A stretch of DNA of 64,000 nucleotides from Sulfobacillus thermotolerans (GTDB lineage Bacteria > Bacillota > Sulfobacillia > Sulfobacillales > Sulfobacillaceae): NCBI GenBank assembly GCA_002951815.1, contig CP019454.1, positions 372,001 through 436,000 on the forward strand, in the 5' to 3' direction. Below, one piece after another: positions 1 to 8,763 of this stretch. The position numbers and the translations under genes are program-made. Within the stretch, counting starts at the first letter, position 1. Each line of letters starts with the position of its first letter. Below the pieces are notes generated by a model. It did not search any database and had not been told where the DNA came from. It saw only the letters and a program-made list of their open reading frames with translations.

Positions 1-206
1 AGAACCGCGCCAGATAGGCCACCCGCCATCAAGAGCAATCCCACGTCGACCGCACTCCAACCTCTTGCTTTGAGATAGAGGGTAAAGTCGACAGCGAGGG
101 CACCTTGGGCGATACTCCGAAGAAAACGGGCCGCAATGAGGCGTTGGGCAACCGTGCCTAGAGAGTGCCAGCCTTTGCGTGTATAAGGAGAGGGAGCGCT
201 GCTCAC
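1..206 (-). CDS. MFS-type transporter, N-terminal part (runs off the window)
   Basis: The reverse strand opens with a GTG whose last two bases lie in the stop codon of the upstream marR gene (GTGA overlap). It then encodes about 68 residues to the window edge. A basic stretch (RKGWHSLGTVAQRLIAARFLR) leads into a first hydrophobic segment, as in major facilitator transporters; the visible part continues FTLYLKARGWSAVDVGLLL, typical of MFS helices 1-2. Translational coupling to a MarR regulator suggests an efflux pump controlled by that regulator. Only the N-terminus is visible, so the substrate is unknown and the family call is moderate. Confidence 0.6.
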   Translation of the reverse strand, partial: MSSAPSPYTRKGWHSLGTVAQRLIAARFLRSIAQGALAVDFTLYLKARGWSAVDVGLLLMAGGLSGAV

Positions 207-631
207 GATAGGGTCATCTTCTTTCCATAGGACATAGTCGGATCGGTAATCTTTTTGAGTAGAGTGAGAAGGTTTTCTTGCTCCTCCGGGCTTAAAGGTT
301 TGAGCAAGCTTTGGACTCTCGTCAAGAAAGCCGCCTCTGCGATGTGCAGCACCTGCCGCCCGGTTTCGGTGAGGGTGACACAGACCGTTCGTTGGTCGCC
401 TACAGGACTGTGACGTGCGACAATGCCTTCAGCTTGAAGTTTGTCAATCATTTGCGTTACACCTGGCGACGAGATGTTGAGACGCTCGGCTAATTCGGAA
501 ATCGTGAGAGAGGAGTGCGTCAACTTTAATAGCAACCGCAACTTAGGGCGAGATAAAGTGCCGTATTGTCCGCCCAAAGCATCTTGCAGAGCGATGAGTG
601 CCATGAGCATTTGGCGAGATTGTGGGTCCAT
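203..631 (-). CDS. MarR-family transcriptional regulator
   Basis: A 142-residue winged-helix protein. The HTH lies at about residues 45-75 (SLTISELAERLNISSPGVTQ), followed by a wing with the family's D-x-R-T pattern (GDQRTVCVTLTETGRQ) and C-terminal dimerisation helices. I chose the ATG at 631 because an AGGAGG sits 8 nt upstream; an in-frame ATG at 664 has no such site. The stop overlaps the GTG of the downstream MFS gene, so regulator and pump are probably one transcript, the usual arrangement for a ligand-relieved repressor of its own efflux operon. The ligand cannot be inferred. Confidence 0.85.
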   Translation of the reverse strand: MDPQSRQMLMALIALQDALGGQYGTLSRPKLRLLLKLTHSSLTISELAERLNISSPGVTQMIDKLQAEGIVARHSPVGDQRTVCVTLTETGRQVLHIAEAAFLTRVQSLLKPLSPEEQENLLTLLKKITDPTMSYGKKMTLS

Positions 632-670
632 TGCACAAACCTCCTGAATATGAGGCGAGCACACTCATTT

Positions 671-690
671 TAGTAACTTACTTAATTATA
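671..690 (-). promoter_or_regulatory. marR promoter -10 with overlapping small palindrome (possible MarR operator)
   Basis: On the minus strand TATAAT lies at 690-685, preceded by TG one base upstream (extended -10). Directly downstream, around the expected transcription start, is AGTAA-C-TTACT (672-682), a small inverted repeat that could be the autoregulatory MarR operator. Function is inferred from position only. Confidence 0.45.
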
Positions 691-888
691 ACAAGAAATC
701 CACGGTCCTATGCAACAAAGACCCGCTGGCAGAATTTCTGGAAAAAATTCCCGAGGACGTTGTGAGAGAGAAGTTTCCCGCCTAAAATAATTGAGGAGAG
801 AAATGGCTCCACAAGTGTTATGGGAGACTATAGGCAAGAGGCTCTGTAGCGATGCTAGCTTGCGGCCCGGAATAAGGGTCAAATGATT

Positions 889-898
889 ATGGTATAAT
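889..898 (+). promoter_or_regulatory. extended -10 promoter upstream of dusB
   Basis: TGGTATAAT (890-898) is a full extended -10 element; no good -35 is visible. Expected transcription start near 905 lies after the GTG at 902, which argues against that upstream start for dusB. Confidence 0.5.
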
Positions 899-970
899 AG
901 CGTGGCAAATTTTAAGAAGGTGATCGTTGTTGTTCATCACCAAACGGGAAGGAGGCTACGGTTTTCCGCG

Positions 971-1957
971 ATGAAAATTGGACCCATGACGATTGATCCA
1001 CCTGTGATGCTTGCTCCGATGGCAGGCGTGTCTAACCGGGCGTTTCGTGCGATTGCCCGAAAACAGGGTGCAACGTTATGCATTACAGAGATGGTGAATG
1101 CGAACGCCTTATTGCATAAGAGTGCTAAGAGTTACTGGTTGATGGAAATTGATCCGCAAGAAACTCCTGTGGGGATTCAAATAGCAGGGTCAGACCCTGA
1201 GATGATGGCAGAGGCAGCACGCGAGGCGGCCGCACAAGGATGTGACCTTATTGACATCAATATGGGCTGTCCCGTGCCCAAGGTTGTCAAGAACGGTGAT
1301 GGGTCTGCGTTGCTAAACGATATTCCGGGAGCCGTAGCCGTGGTGCAAGCGGTGGTGAATGCGGTCGATATTCCTGTTACCGTGAAGATGCGTGCCGGAT
1401 GGGACCATCATTCGATTACCGCCCCGCAACTGGCTGAGGCTTTTGAGCGCGTGGGAGCGGCGGCATTAACCATTCATGCGCGTACCCGAGATGACCAATA
1501 CGTACGGCCAGCGAACTGGGACTTTATTCGTCAAGTGAAAGAACGCGTGTCTATACCCGTTATTGGCAATGGAGATATCAAAACGCCCGAAGATGCTGTG
1601 CGGATGATGGAACAGACCCATGCGGATGGGGTCATGGTGGAACGCGCCTCATTTGGTGATCCGTGGATCTTTCGCCGGATTACGGAGTTTGTTCGTACAG
1701 GTCAGCATCTCTCCCCCCCATCAGCTGAAGAACGCGCAGCAATGGCGCGTTTACACACGCAAAGGATGGTTGAAGTGAAGGGTGAGGTGGTGGGGATTCG
1801 CGAGATGCGCAAGCAATTAGCATGGTATTTGCGGGGCACAACGGGATCCGCGGCTTTTCGCAGTCGGTCGACGTCGATCGAGACGTTGGAAGATGCCGAG
1901 CGACTCATTGCGGAGTGGTTGAATCATGCACGCAATGAGGATTTGACGTGGATTTAA
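971..1957 (+). CDS. dusB: tRNA-dihydrouridine synthase DusB
   Basis: An FMN-dependent TIM-barrel enzyme that reduces specific uridines in the tRNA D-loop. The sequence shows the N-terminal FMN signature VMLAPMAGVSN, the active-site motif INMGCPVPK with the catalytic Cys, VKMRAGWD, the HARTRDDQY segment and IPVIGNGDI, and ends in the helical tRNA-binding domain (REMRKQLAWYLRG). The start at 971 gives a typical length of 328 residues; an open frame from 902 would begin before the predicted transcript. Oddity: the usual (I/V)GRA phosphate-binding motif reads MVERAS here, with Glu for Gly. The next gene overlaps by 10 nt. Lying next to lysS resembles the Bacillus yacF-lysS order. Confidence 0.93.
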   Translation: MKIGPMTIDPPVMLAPMAGVSNRAFRAIARKQGATLCITEMVNANALLHKSAKSYWLMEIDPQETPVGIQIAGSDPEMMAEAAREAAAQGCDLIDINMGCPVPKVVKNGDGSALLNDIPGAVAVVQAVVNAVDIPVTVKMRAGWDHHSITAPQLAEAFERVGAAALTIHARTRDDQYVRPANWDFIRQVKERVSIPVIGNGDIKTPEDAVRMMEQTHADGVMVERASFGDPWIFRRITEFVRTGQHLSPPSAEERAAMARLHTQRMVEVKGEVVGIREMRKQLAWYLRGTTGSAAFRSRSTSIETLEDAERLIAEWLNHARNEDLTWI

Positions 1958-2505
1958 TCCGCATCGGAGACAAAGTGGTCAGTTTGTCCCGCATTACCGA
2001 TATGGCCGAGCAAATTCTTTTGGCCCGCTCTCAAGGTCTGTCTCAACAAGATGTGGCCCGAAAGTTTCACGTGGATCGATCTTTTGTCTCGCGTCTAGAG
2101 ACGGTTGGTGAGCTTCGTAAAGGACGCTCGATAGCCGTGATTGGCTTTCCTGTGCAGAATACGGAGGAAATTCGTAAGACGTGCCAGGATCTTGGCGTAG
2201 AACTGTGTTGGGTGATGACTAACCAAGAGCGTTGGGAGTACGCGCAGTCAAAAAATGGCATAGAATTGATTAATGAGATCATGGACCTTGCCAGCCGATT
2301 TCGTCAGTTTGATGCCATTATCTTATTAGCCTCCAACGCGCGGGTGCGCCTAATGGCGGCATTGCTAGACAGCCGTGCTGTAATCCCGGTAGTGTTAGGG
2401 GAAACGCCTCTCAGCGCTGATGTGGTGGTGGATATTGACTCGTTGCGAAAAACTATTCTGGCTGTGTCTGAAGGCGGGCTATCTTTGAACGATTCGCCAA
2501 AATAG
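1948..2505 (+). CDS. HTH-domain transcriptional regulator, 185 aa
   Basis: It starts inside dusB (10-nt overlap), so the two are translationally coupled. Residues 20-55 form a clear helix-turn-helix (ARSQGLSQQDVARKFHVDRS) of the XRE type. The remaining 130 residues look like an alpha/beta Rossmann-type domain: RSIAVIGFPVQNTEEI, then FDAIILLASNARVRLMAALL. It may sense a ligand or partner. I know of similar proteins near greA in Clostridia but not of any with an assigned function, so only the DNA-binding domain is secure. Confidence 0.75.
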   Translation: MDLIRIGDKVVSLSRITDMAEQILLARSQGLSQQDVARKFHVDRSFVSRLETVGELRKGRSIAVIGFPVQNTEEIRKTCQDLGVELCWVMTNQERWEYAQSKNGIELINEIMDLASRFRQFDAIILLASNARVRLMAALLDSRAVIPVVLGETPLSADVVVDIDSLRKTILAVSEGGLSLNDSPK

Positions 2506-2517
2506 TGATACGGATTA

Positions 2518-2545
2518 TTGCATGGCGGCGCCAAATGTATATAAT
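2518..2545 (+). promoter_or_regulatory. promoter upstream of greA
   Basis: TTGCAT (2518-2523), a 16-nt spacer and TATAAT (2540-2545) form a good sigma-A-type promoter just after the regulator gene. It probably drives greA-lysS. Confidence 0.6.
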
Positions 2546-2624
2546 GGGTCCACATAGCATACGAGAGCAAATTTTTCCGTAACATTCATCAGTCAGCGTT
2601 AACTAAAGAAAGCGGGGTATCATT

Positions 2625-3098
2625 TTGAGCGACAAGGAGTTGCTAGTGTCCGAAGAGGGCCTCAAAAAGCTCGAGACAGAACTGGAAAATCTTAAGACGG
2701 TCAAACGCCATGAGGTTTCAGAACGTATTAAGACGGCTAGGGAATTTGGGGATATATCCGAGAACTCCGAGTATGAGGACGCGAAAAATGAGCAGGCTTT
2801 TGTAGAAGGCCGAATTCAGACCCTTGAAAAAATGCTCCGTCAAGCTAAGGTTGTAGACAATCACAATGTCGACCCCAATGCCGTTCACATTGGGTCGGTG
2901 GTGACTGTCAAAGATTTGGAAGAAGATTTTGAAGAAGAGTACACACTAGTGGGAGCTGCTGAGGCCGATCCCAACAAAAATCATATTTCAAACGAATCTC
3001 CCGTTGGTAAAGCGTTGATGGGAGCGAGAGTCGGACAAATTGTGGAAGTGTCTGCGCCGGTTGGCAAAATTCGGATGCAGATTGTGAAGATTTCATAA
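2625..3098 (+). CDS. greA: transcription elongation factor GreA
   Basis: GreA binds the RNA polymerase secondary channel and stimulates cleavage of backtracked RNA. The 157-residue protein has the N-terminal coiled coil with the acidic tip (FGDISENSEYEDAKNEQ, about residues 40-56) and the C-terminal FKBP-like domain (ESPVGKALMGARVGQ). The start is TTG with a modest GCGGGG ribosome-binding site. lysS follows after 17 nt, so they are probably co-transcribed. Confidence 0.95.
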   Translation: MSDKELLVSEEGLKKLETELENLKTVKRHEVSERIKTAREFGDISENSEYEDAKNEQAFVEGRIQTLEKMLRQAKVVDNHNVDPNAVHIGSVVTVKDLEEDFEEEYTLVGAAEADPNKNHISNESPVGKALMGARVGQIVEVSAPVGKIRMQIVKIS

Positions 3099-3115
3099 CT
3101 TTTGGAGGGCTGATT

Positions 3116-4597
3116 TTGGCAGAGGAAAGTTTTGATCCCCGCGCGGTGCGGCTTGGAAAATTGCAGGCGTTGCGAGCGCGGGGCGTCAATCCGTATCAGC
3201 CGACCCGCTTCGATGTGACAGCGCATAGCGCTGATTTACATGCAAACTACGAGGAGTGGGAAGGTCGGACCGTGCGGGTCGCAGGTCGTGTGATGGCGAT
3301 TCGTACCCATGGTCGGGCCATGTTTTTGGATTTGGCGGATGAAGAAGGCAAAATTCAGTGCCACATTCGGGAAGACATTGTGGGACCCGAGTTGTTCGGG
3401 CTCACCGAGTATCTAGATCTCGGTGACATCCTAGGAGTAGAGGGCACTGTCTTTAAGACGCGCCGTGGAGAAATTTCCATTGAGGTGCAAACGTTTGAAT
3501 ATCTGAGCAAAAGTTTGCTAGATTTACCCGATAAGCGGCATGGGTTGACGAATATCGATTTACGCTATCGGCAACGCTATCTCGACTTGTTAGTCAATCC
3601 GGAAGTGCGGAGAGTTTTTGATATCCGCAGTCGAACCATTACGTTTATCCGCCAATTTCTCGCTGAACGCCATTTTACCGAAGTTGAAACTCCGGTCCTC
3701 CTGCCCTTGGCAGGAGGTACTGAAGCTCGGCCCTTCGCGACCCACCACAATGCGCTCGACATGACGCTTTATCTGCGCATTGCGCTTGAGCTGCATCTCA
3801 AGCGCTTGATTGTAGGGGGCTTTGACCGGGTTTACGAGATTGGCCGCGTCTTTCGCAACGAAGGGGTATCGACTAAACATAATCCGGAATTTACGATGTT
3901 GGAGTTGTACCAGGCGTATACAGATTATGAGGGCATCATGCGCTTAGTCGAAGACTTGTTGGCCGCGTTGGTCCGCCACTTGCAAGGAAGCTCGGAACTG
4001 ACCTACCAGGGACAAGTCCTACACTTTGCTCCGCCTTTTGCTCGGGTAGATATGGTAGAACGGCTATGGGAAAAAACCGGTGTGCGTTGGGAAGACATTC
4101 ATTCGACTGCCGATGCTCATGCGTTGGCGCGCAAATTGGGGATTGCGGTCGATCCCCAATTTGACCGCGCACAAGTTATGGACAAGATTGTTGGGTCAGT
4201 TGTGGAGCCGGATTTGGTACAACCCACCTTTCTGTGGCATCATCCCGTGGATATTTCGCCCTTAGCGAAACGCGATCCGCACCATCCACACCTCACGGAG
4301 CGCTTTGAATTGTTTGTGGCAGGGCGTGAATTGGCCAATGCCTTTTCTGAACTCAATGACCCATTAGACCAGCGCGAACGGTTTTTAGCCCAGCAAGAAC
4401 AGCGGCGTCAGGGTAACGATGAAGTGCCTCCCCTTGATGAAGACTTTCTTAACGCCCTAGAGCATGGAATGCCACCGACGGGGGGGTTGGGAATTGGTAT
4501 TGACCGCCTGATAATGTTGTTGACTGATAGTCCGTCTATCAAGGATGTCATTCTTTTCCCGACGATGCGACCCTTAGGAAGTGTAGACGAGCTCTAG
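3116..4597 (+). CDS. lysS: lysyl-tRNA synthetase, class II
   Basis: It charges tRNA-Lys in the cytoplasm. The 493-residue protein has an N-terminal OB-fold anticodon-binding domain (VRVAGRVMAIRTHGRAMFLD, about 55-75). The class II catalytic core follows: motif 2 includes RVFRNEGVSTKHNPEFT, and motif 3 GGLGIGIDRLIMLLT near the C-terminus. The start is TTG 6 nt after TTTGGAGGG. A strong intrinsic terminator follows at 4624-4655, closing the dusB-lysS region. Confidence 0.96.
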   Translation: MAEESFDPRAVRLGKLQALRARGVNPYQPTRFDVTAHSADLHANYEEWEGRTVRVAGRVMAIRTHGRAMFLDLADEEGKIQCHIREDIVGPELFGLTEYLDLGDILGVEGTVFKTRRGEISIEVQTFEYLSKSLLDLPDKRHGLTNIDLRYRQRYLDLLVNPEVRRVFDIRSRTITFIRQFLAERHFTEVETPVLLPLAGGTEARPFATHHNALDMTLYLRIALELHLKRLIVGGFDRVYEIGRVFRNEGVSTKHNPEFTMLELYQAYTDYEGIMRLVEDLLAALVRHLQGSSELTYQGQVLHFAPPFARVDMVERLWEKTGVRWEDIHSTADAHALARKLGIAVDPQFDRAQVMDKIVGSVVEPDLVQPTFLWHHPVDISPLAKRDPHHPHLTERFELFVAGRELANAFSELNDPLDQRERFLAQQEQRRQGNDEVPPLDEDFLNALEHGMPPTGGLGIGIDRLIMLLTDSPSIKDVILFPTMRPLGSVDEL

Positions 4598-4623
4598 GAA
4601 TAAGAAGAAAAAGGCGATACACT

Positions 4624-4655
4624 AGCTGTGTGCAATATTGTGCACAGCTTTTTTC
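4624..4655 (+). terminator. intrinsic terminator after lysS
   Basis: AGCTGTGTGCA (4624-4634) pairs with TGTGCACAGCT (4639-4649) to make an 11-bp stem with two G.T wobbles and a 4-nt loop. A run of six T follows. Confidence 0.85.
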
Positions 4656-4678
4656 TATGGGAGGCTTTGAGAAATTTA

Positions 4679-5599
4679 ATGAAACACGTGGTCAGTGTCA
4701 GCCTTGGTAGTGCGCGCCGTGATCATCAGACGACCGCAGTCATATTAGACCAGGCTGTGGAGATTGTGCGGCAGGGTACAGATGGCGATATGGAACGTGC
4801 ACGGCAATGGATTGCATCGTTGGACGGGAAGGTCGATGTGATCGGTTTAGGTGGCATTGACCGGTATCTTGTTGTTAAAAGTCAGCGATATGAAATTCGA
4901 GATGCTCAAAAGCTTGCCCAAGCCGCGCGCCATACGCCGGTTGTGGATGGTAGTGGGCTCAAAGCGGTGTGGGAACCCCATGTGATTCAGCAATTGGTGG
5001 AAATGGGTCTTATCAGCCCGCATCAAAAAGTTCTTTTAGTCTCCGCAATGGATCGATTTGGAATGGCTGAGGCCTTCTATACCATGGGCTTTCCAACAAT
5101 CGCGGGCGATTTGATTTTTGCCAGTCATATTGATTATCCTATTCAATCCCTAGGAGAGCTCGAAGAGTTTGCCCGAAAGCTTTTGCCAGATCTCATCAAA
5201 ATGCCTTTCTCGATGTTGTATCCTACGGGTTCTGAACAAGACCATACCGTGTCCAACAATGCTTATGGAAAATATTTTAATGAAGCCGACATTATCGCTG
5301 GAGATTTTCACTTCATTCGCCGCTACTTGCCCGATCAGTTACAGGGTAAGGTAATCGTAACGAATACCACGACGAGAGACGATCGCTTGTTGTTGGAGGA
5401 ACGCCATTTACAGACCTTGGTGACCACGACGCCGTTCTTAGACGGGCGTAGTTTTGGTACGAACGTGATGGAAGCGGCGCTGGTGGCGATATCGGGTGTG
5501 CGACCGGAAGACAACGGCTGGGCGGATGTTGTGATGAATGCGGGACTGCAGTGGCATGTGAGCCGATTTGAAGGTGCAAAGGGAAATGCGTCCCACTAG
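4679..5599 (+). CDS. conserved protein of the family annotated 'quinate 5-dehydrogenase'
   Basis: A 306-residue protein starting MKHVVSVSLGSARRDH. I recall close relatives in Moorella, Symbiobacterium and other Clostridia that share the patterns GTDGDM, VIGLGGIDRYL, VVDGSGLK and NGRSFGTNVMEA (here DGRSFGTNVMEA). They are annotated as quinate 5-dehydrogenase, but I see no experimental basis for that name and no classical shikimate/quinate dehydrogenase motif. Alternating hydrophobic strands and helices suggest a Rossmann-like enzyme. The gene follows the lysS terminator; a TTG at 4667 is a possible alternative start. Function should be treated as unknown. Confidence 0.6.
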   Translation: MKHVVSVSLGSARRDHQTTAVILDQAVEIVRQGTDGDMERARQWIASLDGKVDVIGLGGIDRYLVVKSQRYEIRDAQKLAQAARHTPVVDGSGLKAVWEPHVIQQLVEMGLISPHQKVLLVSAMDRFGMAEAFYTMGFPTIAGDLIFASHIDYPIQSLGELEEFARKLLPDLIKMPFSMLYPTGSEQDHTVSNNAYGKYFNEADIIAGDFHFIRRYLPDQLQGKVIVTNTTTRDDRLLLEERHLQTLVTTTPFLDGRSFGTNVMEAALVAISGVRPEDNGWADVVMNAGLQWHVSRFEGAKGNASH

Positions 5600-5629
5600 A
5601 GAATAACGTGAAGAAAGAGGCTAACAGAT

Positions 5630-5965
5630 ATGCTCAAGACCCTAGAACATTTTGCTGCGCAATGCAATGCTAATTCCCGTCTGCGTCAGATGAATCGCGA
5701 TTGGACTCGGCGGATTGCCATTGTAGCGACGGACCGCGCGCAATCTTTTTGGCTGACCAGTCAAGAGGGCGTGATTACGGCAGGCGAGGGACCTGCTGTA
5801 GAACCTGATTTGCAGATTCAAGCCCCTTATGACATCATCCAAGCTATTTTTTCAGGTGCAATGAGTCCGACGGAGCCTTATAATGCGGGGGACCTTTTGG
5901 TGAAAGGGAGCCAAGATGATTTGATGCGGCTGGATATTATTACGCTGTTGATTTGGGGGGAATAA
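5630..5965 (+). CDS. SCP2 sterol-carrier-like domain protein
   Basis: A 111-residue single-domain protein. The pattern WTRRIAIVATDRAQSFWL ... PDLQIQAPYDIIQAIFSGAMSP ... GDLLVKGSQDDLMRL is typical of the SCP2 fold, a hydrophobic-ligand pocket often found alone in Firmicutes. It lies one base upstream of the APC permease start and probably shares its transcript. The ligand is unknown. Confidence 0.65.
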   Translation: MLKTLEHFAAQCNANSRLRQMNRDWTRRIAIVATDRAQSFWLTSQEGVITAGEGPAVEPDLQIQAPYDIIQAIFSGAMSPTEPYNAGDLLVKGSQDDLMRLDIITLLIWGE

Positions 5966-5966
5966 G

Positions 5967-7313
5967 ATGGCCTCGAGGCATGTGTTGCCGCTTCGCACGG
6001 CCGTTTCAACGAGTGCTGGTTTAGCTTCTGCCGCTATCAATTTTTTGGCCTGTGTAGAAGTGGCCGAATACGCTGGTGGGGCTTCGGCATGGATTGCCTT
6101 GCTCGTGGCAGGAGGCCTCATTATTTTTTCTGCTAGCAATTTTGCAGAACTCAGCGGTCTTTATCCATCGGCGGCCGCTATTCGGGTCTGGACACGCAAG
6201 GGCCTAAACGACAGGCTATCGTTAATTATCTCTTTGGTCTATGCCGCCACGGTGGTTTTTGTGATTGCGGCGGATGCTTTTGTATTGGCCCAAGCATTTC
6301 ATGCCGCCGTGCCGATAATACCAGGTTGGCTATGGATTGTTTTGTTGTTAGGGGCGATTGCAGGAGCCAATCTGCGTGGTATTAGGGTATCAGGTAAAAT
6401 CCAAGATATTAACGGTGCCGTGCTCTTGATGACTCTGGTTGTGATTTCACTAATTATTTTAGGAAAGACTCCTTGGCCTCATGGCCAACCGCTATTTCAT
6501 GTCGGTCCTGGAATTTTTCAAGCGGTGGCGTTAGGGGTATTTATTTATGTAGGCTTCGAATGGGTGACGCCATTGGCAGAAGAATTTGATGATGCCAGAG
6601 CGATTTCGCGCGGCATGTACATGGCGTTGGGGTTGATTGCAGTGGCTTTTGGCCTTTTTACCGTAGCGATTAGCGTGATTTTTCCGGATATCCGCGCTTT
6701 GCATGCTACACTCATCCCGCAATTGATTGTCGGAGAGAAAGCCTTGGGGCGCTGGGGATTTTGGTGGATGGTGATCATTACCATGACGACCGCCATGACG
6801 ACCTTCAATGGGGGACTCTTTACCGCCTCGCGATTTGTTTACGCGTTGGCGCGCGAGAAGACCCTGCCACGGGGTTTGTCTCATCTGAATAAATATTGGG
6901 TGCCGTCTTATGCGCTCTTGCTTCTAGCTGGGTTATCCTTAGCGCTGGCATTAGGAGTCATGGCGACGGGATGGTATACCGTTTTGATCAACGCCGGAGC
7001 GGGCGTCGAAGGATTGGTGTACGCCTTATCGGCGTGGCTGGTATTTTCCCTCCGTAGGCGGGAAGCGCAGCGACCCCGGCCTTTTCGGGCGCTGGGTTAT
7101 CCGTGGGCCGCGCTTATTGTCGGCGCCGTATTTTTGCTGTTAGGAGTGGGAGCGTTGCTCACCACGACCGGGGGCATACCCACGGCGCTCTTATTCGTTA
7201 TGGGGTTGACAGCCATCGTGACCGGCTATGTTTGGTATTATGTTCCACGTCTTAAAAAGGCTCCTCGGCGGAACCCGGTGATGAGTTCGGAGCCCGAAGA
7301 AACCACAAGGTAA
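5967..7313 (+). CDS. APC-superfamily amino acid permease
   Basis: A 448-residue integral membrane protein with about 12 hydrophobic segments. The N-terminal helix region (TSAGLASAAINFLACVEVAEYAGG) and the conserved ELSGLYPSAAAIRVWTRKG loop are typical of amino acid-polyamine-organocation transporters. Later segments such as FNGGLFTASRFVYALAREK match the family's helix 8 region. The substrate cannot be read from sequence. The last 62 nt overlap the end of the convergent histidine kinase gene. Confidence 0.85.
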   Translation: MASRHVLPLRTAVSTSAGLASAAINFLACVEVAEYAGGASAWIALLVAGGLIIFSASNFAELSGLYPSAAAIRVWTRKGLNDRLSLIISLVYAATVVFVIAADAFVLAQAFHAAVPIIPGWLWIVLLLGAIAGANLRGIRVSGKIQDINGAVLLMTLVVISLIILGKTPWPHGQPLFHVGPGIFQAVALGVFIYVGFEWVTPLAEEFDDARAISRGMYMALGLIAVAFGLFTVAISVIFPDIRALHATLIPQLIVGEKALGRWGFWWMVIITMTTAMTTFNGGLFTASRFVYALAREKTLPRGLSHLNKYWVPSYALLLLAGLSLALALGVMATGWYTVLINAGAGVEGLVYALSAWLVFSLRRREAQRPRPFRALGYPWAALIVGAVFLLLGVGALLTTTGGIPTALLFVMGLTAIVTGYVWYYVPRLKKAPRRNPVMSSEPEETTR

Positions 7314-8658
7314 AAGCAGCTCCGTGGGCCGTAGAGTGTACAGTAATTGAGCCTCGTTGGGATTTCATTAGCGCCTCTGCAATACTCAACCCGAGTCCAG
7401 TTCCGGGCTTGCCATGCCCATTAGTCCCGCGAAAAAAGCGCGTAAAAATATGGGGAATATCTTCTGGTGGGATTCCTGGCCCATGGTCTTGGATGGTGAT
7501 TCCTAAGAATGGTCCTTGGGGAATGATGTCGATATCAATGGCCCCCCCAGGCGGACTATACTTGACGGCATTTTCGAGTACGGCCCATAACGCCCGCCGT
7601 ACGAACGGTTCGTGGCCCAAGATGCGGTGGGTATGAACGGCGTGAAGGGTAATGTGCAGGTCTGGGTTAAGAGCTCGCGCATCTTCCACCGCATCTTCTA
7701 ACAGAGGCCGCATAGAGTAGGGAGCCAGCTCGACCGGTCCGTCATTGCGCACGTGTTCCAACGTGAGAAGATCTCCCACTAGCGTAATCATTTCCGAGAC
7801 GGCCCGGTCAATAGCGGCAATCGTTTCTTCTTCCATAGCGCGATCGATCGTATCCCAATCGCGGAGGATGTCTAAATTGCCGCGAATGACTTCAAGAGGA
7901 GTACGCAATTGATGGGCTGCGTCAGCCAGCAATGTTCGGTCCCTTTGCCACCTGGATTCCAGCGTTTGCACTAATTGAGAGAGGAGTCCAGCCAGTCGGC
8001 TGAATTCATCATCGGTGCGCGACGGGTTTTCCACCGGCAAAAATTGATTCGTAGCCAACATGCGTTCGACGGAATGCGTCATACGCTTAACCGGCTCAAG
8101 GACTCGGTGTGTCGTCCAACGACCAAGCAGGACGCCACCCGCTGCTGCCGCTACCCCTGTTATGCCCATGACTAAGACTAAATCGCCTAACAGATCAATG
8201 TCTGGGCGCAGGGGCCAGTCTACAACGTACTGCAGGCCTTCCCGCTGGTGGACTAAGCGCGAGGAGAGCGGATGGGGGACGATGGCATTGGTTAGGGGGC
8301 CAAAGGGATATGGGGTCGTATTAGGTGAGCGAAATAAGACGCGATGGTCTTTCAATATCCAAACATGCGGATCGACTTTGCGGGTATATTCATGCAAAAG
8401 AACCTGCAGTGTAGTGCCATGCGCTTCAGAAATGCCCGAATAAACGCTCGAGGCGTCACTGACAGCAGCATCATACAAATGAATACTGACGGCAAAAAGG
8501 GTAATCAGGGCAAAGGCAACAACTAAACTAACGATAGCCCCACCCGTTTGAATGGTGAAACGTGTGCGCAAACTTTTAGGATAGGTAACCAGGTGCTTTC
8601 GAGAAACCTGGGTGCGCCCGGCTCCGCCGCCTTTTGGCGGAACAAAGTTGTTGTCCAT
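7252..8658 (-). CDS. sensor histidine kinase
   Basis: A membrane sensor kinase of about 468 residues. A first transmembrane helix (AIVSLVVAFALITLFAV) precedes an extracytoplasmic domain of about 110 residues. A second helix and a HAMP linker (RVLEPVKRMTHSVERML) follow, then the HisKA phosphoacceptor region (LADAAHQLRTPLEVIRGNLD, H is the likely phosphorylation site). The HATPase domain has an N box (ALWAVLENAVKYS), a G1 box (DHGPGIPPE) and a G2 box (GTGLGLSIAE). ATG 8658 is preferred because AGGTGG lies 4 nt upstream; ATG 8673 has none. It lies 105 nt downstream of its response regulator. Confidence 0.92.
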   Translation of the reverse strand: MDNNFVPPKGGGAGRTQVSRKHLVTYPKSLRTRFTIQTGGAIVSLVVAFALITLFAVSIHLYDAAVSDASSVYSGISEAHGTTLQVLLHEYTRKVDPHVWILKDHRVLFRSPNTTPYPFGPLTNAIVPHPLSSRLVHQREGLQYVVDWPLRPDIDLLGDLVLVMGITGVAAAAGGVLLGRWTTHRVLEPVKRMTHSVERMLATNQFLPVENPSRTDDEFSRLAGLLSQLVQTLESRWQRDRTLLADAAHQLRTPLEVIRGNLDILRDWDTIDRAMEEETIAAIDRAVSEMITLVGDLLTLEHVRNDGPVELAPYSMRPLLEDAVEDARALNPDLHITLHAVHTHRILGHEPFVRRALWAVLENAVKYSPPGGAIDIDIIPQGPFLGITIQDHGPGIPPEDIPHIFTRFFRGTNGHGKPGTGLGLSIAEALMKSQRGSITVHSTAHGAAFTLWFLRAPNSSPGSAEEPF

Positions 8659-8763
8659 AATGCCACCTGTCATTGTTCAAGAAGTGATAAGACGCGCACC
8701 TAGATTACGGGGCCGCATCGCTTTGATGGCCCGCTTGCCCTTCATCTCCGCTGGTTGTGGAGT

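Noticed and set aside
682-882. 66-codon minus-strand frame between marR and dusB
   Set aside because: No ribosome-binding site or recognisable motif, and it overlaps the promoter region of both neighbours.
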